A stretch of 64,000 bases of DNA, taken from contig CM056379.1 of the NCBI GenBank assembly GCA_029718625.1, positions 53,775,579 through 53,839,578 on the forward strand, read 5' to 3'. The translations under genes were made by a program, and so were the position numbers. Source of the DNA: Synaphobranchus kaupii. Its lineage: Eukaryota; Chordata; Actinopteri; Anguilliformes; Synaphobranchidae. Position 1 is the first letter of the stretch, and each line of letters begins with the position of its first letter. The notes beneath the pieces are model-generated. The model was not told the DNA's origin, did not search any database, and saw only the letters and a program-made list of their open reading frames with translations. Positions 57,545 to 64,000 of the stretch are shown here, piece by piece.

Positions 57545-59100
57545 CAGTCAAGCCGGAAAGTCTCCCCACCCCTTTCACCTTCTCCACGTTTTATTACGTT
57601 ACAGACTTATACTACAATAGATTGAGTTAATTTTTTGCCTCAAACATCTACACACAATAGCCAATAATGACGAAGTGAAAACAGGTTTTTAGAAAATATG
57701 CAATTTTATTTTACTGACAAAAATAGGTTATTTAGGGGTTACATATCTGTACACACCCTTAGTCTAATACTTGGTTGCTGCACCTTTGGTAGCGATTACA
57801 GCTTCAAGGCATCTTGGGAAAGAAGCTACGAGCTTGGCACACTTGTTTCTGGACATTTTTGCCCATTCCTCTTGGCATATCCTTGCAAGCTCCGTCAGGT
57901 TGGATGGGGAGCGTCGGTACACAGCCATTTTCAGCTCTTTCCACAGATGTTCAATTGGATTCAGGTGTGGGCTCTGTCTGGGCCACTCAAGGACATGCAC
58001 AGACTTTCTCCGAAGCCACTCCTTTGTTCTCTTGGCTGTGTGCTTCGGGTCGTTGTCATGTTGGAAGGTAAACCTTCGCCCCAGTCTGAGGTACAGAGCG
58101 CTCTGGAGCAGGTTTTCTTCAAGGATCTCGGTGTACTTAGCTGCATTCATCTTTCCCTCTATCAGGACTAGTCGCCCCGTTCCGGCTGCTGAAAAACATC
58201 CCCACATCATGATGCTGCCACCGCCATGCTTCACTGTAGGGATGGTATTAGCCAGGTGATGAGCGGTGCCTGGTTTCCTCCAGACGTGACGCTTGGTATT
58301 CAGGCCAAAAAGTTCCATTTTGGTTTCATCAGACCAGAGAATCTTGATTCTCATGGTTTGAGAGTCCTCTAGGTGCCTTTTGACAAACTCCAAGCGGGCT
58401 GTGATGTGCCTTTTACTAAGGAGGGGCTTCCGTCTGGCCACTACCATAAAGGCCTGATTGGTGGAGTGCTGCCTGGATGGTTGATCTTCTGAAAGGTTCT
58501 CCCATCTCCACAAGGATACGCTGGAGCTCTGTCAGTGACCCTCGGGTTCCTGCTCACCTCCCTGGCCAAAGCCCGTCTTCCCCGATTGCTCAGTTTGGCC
58601 GGGCGGCCAGGTCTAGGAAGATTCTTGGTGGTTCCAAACTTCTTACATTTACGAATGATGGTGGCCACTGTGCTCTTTGGGACCTGTAAAGCTGCAGAGA
58701 TTTTTTTTCTTCTCCAGATCTATGCCTTGACACAATCCTGTTTCTGAGGTCTGCAGATAATTCCTTTGACCCCATGGCTTGGAGTTTGCTCTGACATGCA
58801 CTGTCAACTGTGGGACCTTATATAGGCAGGTGTTGGCAATCCCCAATCATGTCCAATCAATTGAATTTATCACAGGTGGACTCCAATTAAATTGTAGAAA
58901 CATCTCAAGCAGTATCAGTGGAAACAAAATGCACCTCAGCTCACTTTTGGGTGTCATATCAAAGGGTGTGCACACTTGTGTACATATGATATTTAACATT
59001 TAGATTTTTTATAAATTAGCACAAATGTCTAAAAACCTGTTTTCACTTTGTCATTATGGGCTATTTTGTGTAGAATTTTGAGACAAAAAATTAACTCAAC
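57545..59100 (-). mobile_element. Tc1-like element 2, right end truncated
   Basis: It begins CAGTCAAGCCGGAAAGTCT after a TA (57543-57544). The long left inverted repeat (to about 57697, including ATTGAGTTAATTTTTTGCCT and AGTGAAAACAGGTTTTTAGA) reappears inverted at 59022-59100 but stops about 80 bp short of the terminus. The transposase pseudogene lies between, on the minus strand. This is a different family from the Sleeping Beauty-like copies. Confidence 0.85.
57764..58775 (-). pseudogene. Tc1-like transposase, two frameshifts
   Basis: The N-terminus opens at 58775 (MGSKELSADLRNRIVSRHRSG, helix-turn-helix), shifts frame near 58690, continues with CKKFGTTKNLPRPGRPAKLS (second HTH and GRPR-like hook), and shifts again near 58500. 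The 58513-57764 frame then holds the whole catalytic core: [14 protein letters not shown] and NPIEHLW, that is a complete DD34E triad, ending with GAATKY. Total length is about 335 residues, normal for Tc1. The triad is intact; only the DNA-binding half is broken. Confidence 0.9.
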
Positions 59101-59726
59101 ACCTGTGTTGCATAGTCTAGTGTACCACTCTGAAAGCGGTTTCTTTTTTCTGGCTCGAGCATTGCCATGTCTTGTGGTGCTGCATATAAATAAACTTTAT
59201 TTTCTTTCACAGAATATAAGTTGCTTCCCTTATTTTTATATAGCATTAAAGCAAAGCTATAAGTCATTGACCTTGTACTGGCAATTGGTAGAGTGCCAAT
59301 ATATAAAACTGGAAAGACAAGACACATTCTCTCAAATTAACTTTGTAGGCATAAAACCAATACCAATAAGTGTGTGCATTCATCTACATAAAGATTAAAC
59401 TACTTTAAGAAACAACAGCAGTTACTGCCATAGGAAAAATGTATCTAATCAAAATATCTCTATGGTGTTTTGCTGTATTGTGCATCTCCAAATCAACCTC
59501 ATGGTCCATGTACAGGTATGTTATTGAAATATCTTGTTGGAATTAAATAGAATTTTTAAAAAACTGCACCAGTCATTACAATGAGATCCAAATAAAAAAC
59601 CTTTTGTGTCTTTAAATTGTGGTAGAAATAACAATAGTCTATTTTCCTCACAGTTTTACTACCTGTGGTACGACGAACGTTGAGCTGAGTTCAGCATGAT
59701 AGAAATTTGTAACCCAAACAAGAGCT
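59101..59726. other. Unassigned non-coding DNA
   Basis: AT-rich, no gene recognised. Confidence 0.35.
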
Positions 59727-59730
59727 TTAA

Positions 59731-60205
59731 TGGGGGGACATGAAGCACTTGGTAATGTGGCTCTGTTTTTTTTTGTTTTTTTTACTTTAGATAAGACATG
59801 GCCCTACATTCAAGTCTCAAATTGACCCATATTTGCTAAATGAAAGTTAACTTTTTTTACACTAGGGTGCAGTCATCTTGGAACAACCGCGGTCGTGACA
59901 TCACAAGGTTAGTTAATTTAGAGCATCACAGGGCAATACAAAAGGATCGTCTGCGTTTTTTTTTGTTTTGTTTTATTCCTCACGATTCATCGTTGAGCTC
60001 ATTGAAAGTCAGCTATTTACCGATAGGAATACACTGAGCACGTTACAACCGCGGTTGTCCCAAGATGGCTGCGCCCTAGTGCAAAAAAGCTAAGTTTTGT
60101 TTATTTTTCTAGCAAATACGGGTCGATTTGAATGCAGGACCATATCTTATCTAAAGTAAAAAGCAGATGAACCAGAGCCACAATAGCGAATGCTTCATGT
60201 CCCCT
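59731..60205. mobile_element. TTAA-flanked hairpin element
   Basis: The ends GGGGACATGAAGCA and TGCTTCATGTCCCC are inverted, with TTAA outside each (59727-59730 and 60206-60209). Inner arms also pair (ACTTTAGATAAGACATGGCC with a diverged copy near 60145-60165; AACCGCGGT at both sides of the centre). It is 475 bp and non-coding. The TTAA target suggests a Kolobok or piggyBac-type source. Confidence 0.75.
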
Positions 60206-60219
60206 TTAAGCACAAAAAA

Positions 60220-60540
60220 GGCAATTCAAAGAATTTTATGATGCACAGTATCAAATGTTGCGCTCAGGTTTAATAACACAAGGGCTGAGACAGGACTGCG
60301 TCTCAGGTCATTTACCACCTTAACTAAAGCATTCTCTGTGCTGTGATTTGCACAGGAAGTTTTTCAAGTACATGGTTCATACATAGAAATTTAATTTAAT
60401 TGTTTGAAAACTAAATTCTTTTTAAAATAAATTTTAAGGAAAGGAAGACTTGAAATAGGTTTAAAATGGCTGTTAATTGATGAAACTAGGTTACTTTTCT
60501 TTAGAAGACATTTCACTTTGGCAGTCTGTAACACAGTTGG
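60220..60540 (-). pseudogene. LINE reverse transcriptase fragment
   Basis: On the minus strand the order KPISSLPFLKFILK, then HSTENALVKVVNDL and LVLLNLSATFDTVHH matches the first RT motifs of L2/Rex-type LINEs. The last block is motif A, in which the first conserved Asp reads Asn (LLNLSA for LLDLSA). A frame change occurs between the first two blocks and a TGA follows. It is an old fragment, distinct from the intact L2 at 53836. Confidence 0.6.
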
Positions 60541-61842
60541 GAAATGGGCAGTAAGTAATGGCATTTCGTCTGATTTTTTTTTAATATAGCGGAACTATGA
60601 TCCAGAGAGCATGTTGATTTTGATACAATCATAAGTATATCTGCATCAGCCACAGCAAAGGATTTCATGATACCCTAACATGGTAAGCCTGTCTAACACT
60701 GAATTCAGTCCTGTTTGTTATATTCCGTCTAATAGTTATCTATTCCTTAAAGAATTTTGCAAACTCTTGACATTTAGATGAGGAGATAAACTTACTACGA
60801 GGGACAGCAGCTGAAATCCCAAAAGTCTTGGATATATTATAGTATTACTGTAGGTAGCAAGGTCTTTTTTAAAGAATATCATAGTGAACCTTTAACTTTG
60901 ACTTTCTCCACTTCTAATCAGCTTATGGCAGTTTAATTTCAAATAACTTATTTTTCCATTTCTCCATGATGACTTCTGTTTGAAGACCTTTTTCTTTTTG
61001 CCTTGGGAGTTGTCTTGAATTTGCTATTAAAGTATTCACTTAATCAATCAGATCTCAAACTAAGAATGTTTCATTTGTTGGTGAGCATTGATGCACATCT
61101 AAGCTGGTTAGGAATAGACACTGTTCTGAAAAGTGGTTGCCTTTACAATGATATTTTAAACAAGTATTTTTAAACGGTGAATATGCAGACCAGTAGAACG
61201 TGCACTCGGAAACGTTCAGATTGCAGCAATTGGAAAAAAATCTGAAATGACGTTTCCTACTGTGGGACGCAGTCAGACATTGAGACATTTTTCTGTTGTT
61301 CTGGATAACATAAAAGCAGCTTTATGATTCAGATTCAGTCCGTTTCACTTGTAAAAAGTAGGTCACTCCCCTGTCAATGAAAATAATCTGCTGTGTTTTG
61401 AAATACTTAAACTGAATTCCCACATTCTTAAAGATGATATTGATCTTGTCTCTTGTCTTATAAACTCTTGCCATCATTTAGTGTTGCAATAACATTAAAC
61501 AGTTTTGCTTTTTATTTTTTTAACTAAAGATTTTTGGATGCATTATCTTTTGTTCTTTTTCTACTCATTGAATTCATTTATTTTCTGAATTCTGGTAAAG
61601 AGTTTTTTTAGCAACTTCTCAGAAGTATTTTGCAAGGAAACAACTTTTTTGTTGGTCAATGATAATGATTGCATGTAATTCAGACTGTTTAATTGCAGAA
61701 GAGATTTCAGTGTTTCTTCATTGTTAGGTTATATTCACCCTTTGGTTCTTGGAAAAAAATAAGCTTATTTTAAATCTTTATACTAGGTTATCACAGAACT
61801 GTTGCAAACAGGCGTTTCTATAATGAACTTGCAATTTCTGTG
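60541..61842. other. Unassigned non-coding DNA
   Basis: AT-rich. The part next to 60540 may be further decayed LINE sequence, but I cannot support an exact extent. Confidence 0.35.
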
Positions 61843-61876
61843 TATGTGTGTGCGTGTGTGTGTGTGTGTGCATGTG
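61841..61876. repeat. (TG)n microsatellite
   Basis: Imperfect TG dinucleotide run of about 36 bp. Confidence 0.9.
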
Positions 61877-64000
61877 ACTGGTTGCTGTTCTATTTCAAAT
61901 TCAAGATGTTGGCATACATAGTGTCTGTACGCTTTATTTGATCAAGTAATGAGGAATAATATAAGGTAATTAGGAATTTTATACCTTGAAATATTCTTTT
62001 CATAGGTCTAATAGCATTTAAGAAGGTATAGAGCACAGTGGTAACCATATAATCTTCAAAAGATCATTTCTCTGGAGTCCACTGCAGTTCAGGTATTGAC
62101 ATTTCAAATGTTAGATAAATAAGGTTATCTTTGATGTTCCCTGCATCCTCTCCACTAACACCCTCAGTTTATCTGAATTTATGAGCAAAAGGTTCAATAC
62201 CAATAATTGCAGTGGGACTTTAGTAAGAAAACGTACCTGGAGAAAATACATTTTTGAGTACATTTATAAAAGGAACTGCCTGAAGTCCAATGCCAAGCCA
62301 CTTCTGGGGTGAATTGAACCAGCTTACATTATTTTGTAGTGTCTAGGGTGAGGGTCCTTCTACTGTGAGACACTGGCTGCGTCCATATCAGTGCTCTTCC
62401 ATATTATTGAGTATGCTTGCTGCTTAAGTACATTGTATGAGAAAGTTATATAGGAAATACCTTTTGTCTAAATGCTGAGTACTTAAAATCCCTGGGTGAT
62501 ATATTTATTTCCGGGTTTACGCTGAGTACATTCTGGAGCATACTTTTCAGGAAGTAAAAGAACATTTTGGTCCCATAAATATGACGTGTTAAAAATGAGG
62601 CACAGCTTTGAGGTTTTCCTTCAACAACATCACGTGAGCATGCAACACTTCCACAGTACTGTTGGAAAATAGTATGGAGGATATTTTTTGCATTGTGCAT
62701 GTCACATACTAAACTGTATGCATAAACAGTACACAGGAGATAGGATGCAGTAGATAGGGCTCTATCTATCGTTCGAGGTTCGCCATCTTTAAGGACATTC
62801 CAAACCGCTAAATACTCCACGGAGGAGTGAGGAGTGGGGAATAAGGAGGCTCCCGGAGGATGCTTCAGTGTGGAAACACAAGTGTAGCCTTTGCAGAAGC
62901 CTTTTCTCAGAACATGTGACGTGTATAAATTATCCACCACTCTCCACATCTGCCACGTCACAGGCACACCCTTACACAAATGCAATTTTACTGTTCCTTT
63001 CCATTTATTATAAAGCACTAATTCATAATGACACTTGTTCTTAATAACTAACAAAAGCACCATTTATTAATGAAAAAATAAGCTAAAAACCATTATAGTT
63101 AAGCACGTGAGCATAATATGAGGCTGACGCTTGACTGAGCAAGGACGTTCCAATTGAGTAATGCATGTTACCTTGCTTCCTCTATCCTCGTATCTGATTC
63201 TTGTATCCTTTCCTCTCGTCCTCCATTGGGTGAAGCAAAGGAGCGAGGAAAAGACACAAGGAGAGGATGCAAGGAGTAAAAATAAGCGATGGGAATGAAC
63301 CCAAAGTGTCATATATATATGACTGTACTCTCACTTGCTCAATGACACACTCAGTGACTCAAATTCCTTGGCCATTTTTTTCACGTGTCTGTGAAAAAGA
63401 GATTTTTATAATTTATATACTATAAATTTTTATATTTTTATTCCCTGGAATTTGTAGTTTTTCGTGTTTTCATATCAACAGGCAGATTCCTATATTTTCT
63501 GTCCATGTGTGAAGTGCGTGGTACAGCACTGAGCACTTCCATCGTGTTACAAATTCTGCTGTGCACAAGACTGACCTCGCATAGCTACGGTGTCGATGTG
63601 CATATAGGTGACTTCATTCGTCTTTGACAGAGTACAATCTCTGAGAATGGATAATCTGATAATCGGGGTGGCTCTGCATTAAGGGTGTTTTATGGTTCCC
63701 CAATATACTGCTACCTTTACCTTTTCCTTGTAATTTCAGCTTTTGGTGGGATTTTTGATTTTGCACTGAAGACCTTGCTGTTGGAATTGGCAGTTACAAT
63801 TTATCTTTTTTCTGTCTCTCTGTCAAAACATCCTGAATGATTACTTACCTTTTATTGCCAATAAAACAATATCAATAAAGTTCCATGGAGTGATAAAAAG
63901 CAAAGATGGCAGGAAAGGCAAACAACTCCCCTCCCCAATCACAAGAGCCTCAGATGGGCTTTTTAGAGGGAAGTGAAATGAGAACACATTACACGTTTAA
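61877..64000. other. Unassigned non-coding DNA
   Basis: No gene accepted. A minus-strand frame of 205 residues at 62446-63063 is the longest here, but has no recognisable domain, and its first third is low in codon structure. GGAGGAGTGAGGAGTG and GGAGCGAGGAAAAGACACAA segments near 62820 and 63240 resemble inner parts of hAT-like miniature elements. Confidence 0.4.

Noticed and set aside
57698..58259. Plus-strand frames of 157 and 162 residues
   Set aside because: Antisense shadows of the Tc1-like transposase.
62446..63063. 205-residue minus-strand frame
   Set aside because: No domain recognised and surrounding sequence resembles miniature-element DNA. Length alone is not enough.
1..64000. 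CRISPR arrays, operons, rRNA genes or phage modules
   Set aside because: The repeats are eukaryotic transposons and microsatellites; no regularly spaced identical repeats with unique spacers, and no rRNA sequence was seen.

Overview
The window is non-coding, repeat-dominated DNA from a vertebrate, most likely a teleost fish. The evidence is the repeat content: a Tc1/mariner element with Sleeping Beauty-type IR/DR ends, a second Tc1-like element, an L2 LINE with the UnaL2-type 3' tail, Ty3/gypsy retrotransposons, tRNA-derived SINEs and many hAT-like and TTAA-flanked non-autonomous DNA transposons. There is no operon structure and no bacterial promoter logic. I found no convincing host protein-coding gene. 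Most open frames are chance frames in AT-rich DNA; those with recognisable content are transposon proteins.

Layout, left to right. 1-3.1 kb: unassigned DNA. 3.2-4.4 kb: a tandem array of seven decayed tRNA-Cys units on the minus strand. 4.4-7.4 kb: fragments of dispersed repeats. 7.46-10.34 kb: a TTAA-flanked piggyBac-like non-autonomous element interrupted by a near full-length Sleeping Beauty-like element (7817-9450). 12-16 kb: a tRNA-like locus, two SINEs and a hAT-like element. 17.3-19.4 kb: a complete second copy of the TTAA-flanked element. 20-33 kb: hairpin elements, a Sleeping Beauty end, a hAT element with a perfect 8-bp target duplication (22387-23066), LINE fragments, a 280-bp tandem duplication, and a TTAA element (31252-32902) with another hAT element inside it.

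33.8-40.5 kb: an L1-like LINE on the minus strand, split by an LTR-like element X (34106-39163). X contains a further element Y (35335-38901). Y has about 0.8-0.9 kb inverted repeats, each carrying an inward-facing putative first exon and splice sites. 40.6-41.3 kb: the N-terminal relic of a piggyBac-derived (PGBD-type) transposase, expanded by a 24-bp minisatellite. 43.99-57.3 kb: a second SINE copy, then a second X copy (44330-57336) broken by element W (45539-57195). W in turn holds two tail-to-tail gypsy elements (45725-50075 plus; 50955-56688 minus). The second gypsy copy is interrupted by a 5'-truncated L2 LINE with an open reverse-transcriptase frame. 57.5-59.1 kb: a Tc1-like element. 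59.7-60.5 kb: a TTAA hairpin element and a LINE RT fragment. The remainder is unassigned AT-rich DNA.

The elements can be ordered in time from the nesting: L1 before X before Y on the left; X before W before gypsy before L2 on the right. The L1 reading frame is restored exactly when X and one 4-bp repeat are removed, which fixes the boundaries of X. All protein-coding elements except the truncated L2 frame carry stops or frameshifts, so none looks autonomously active.
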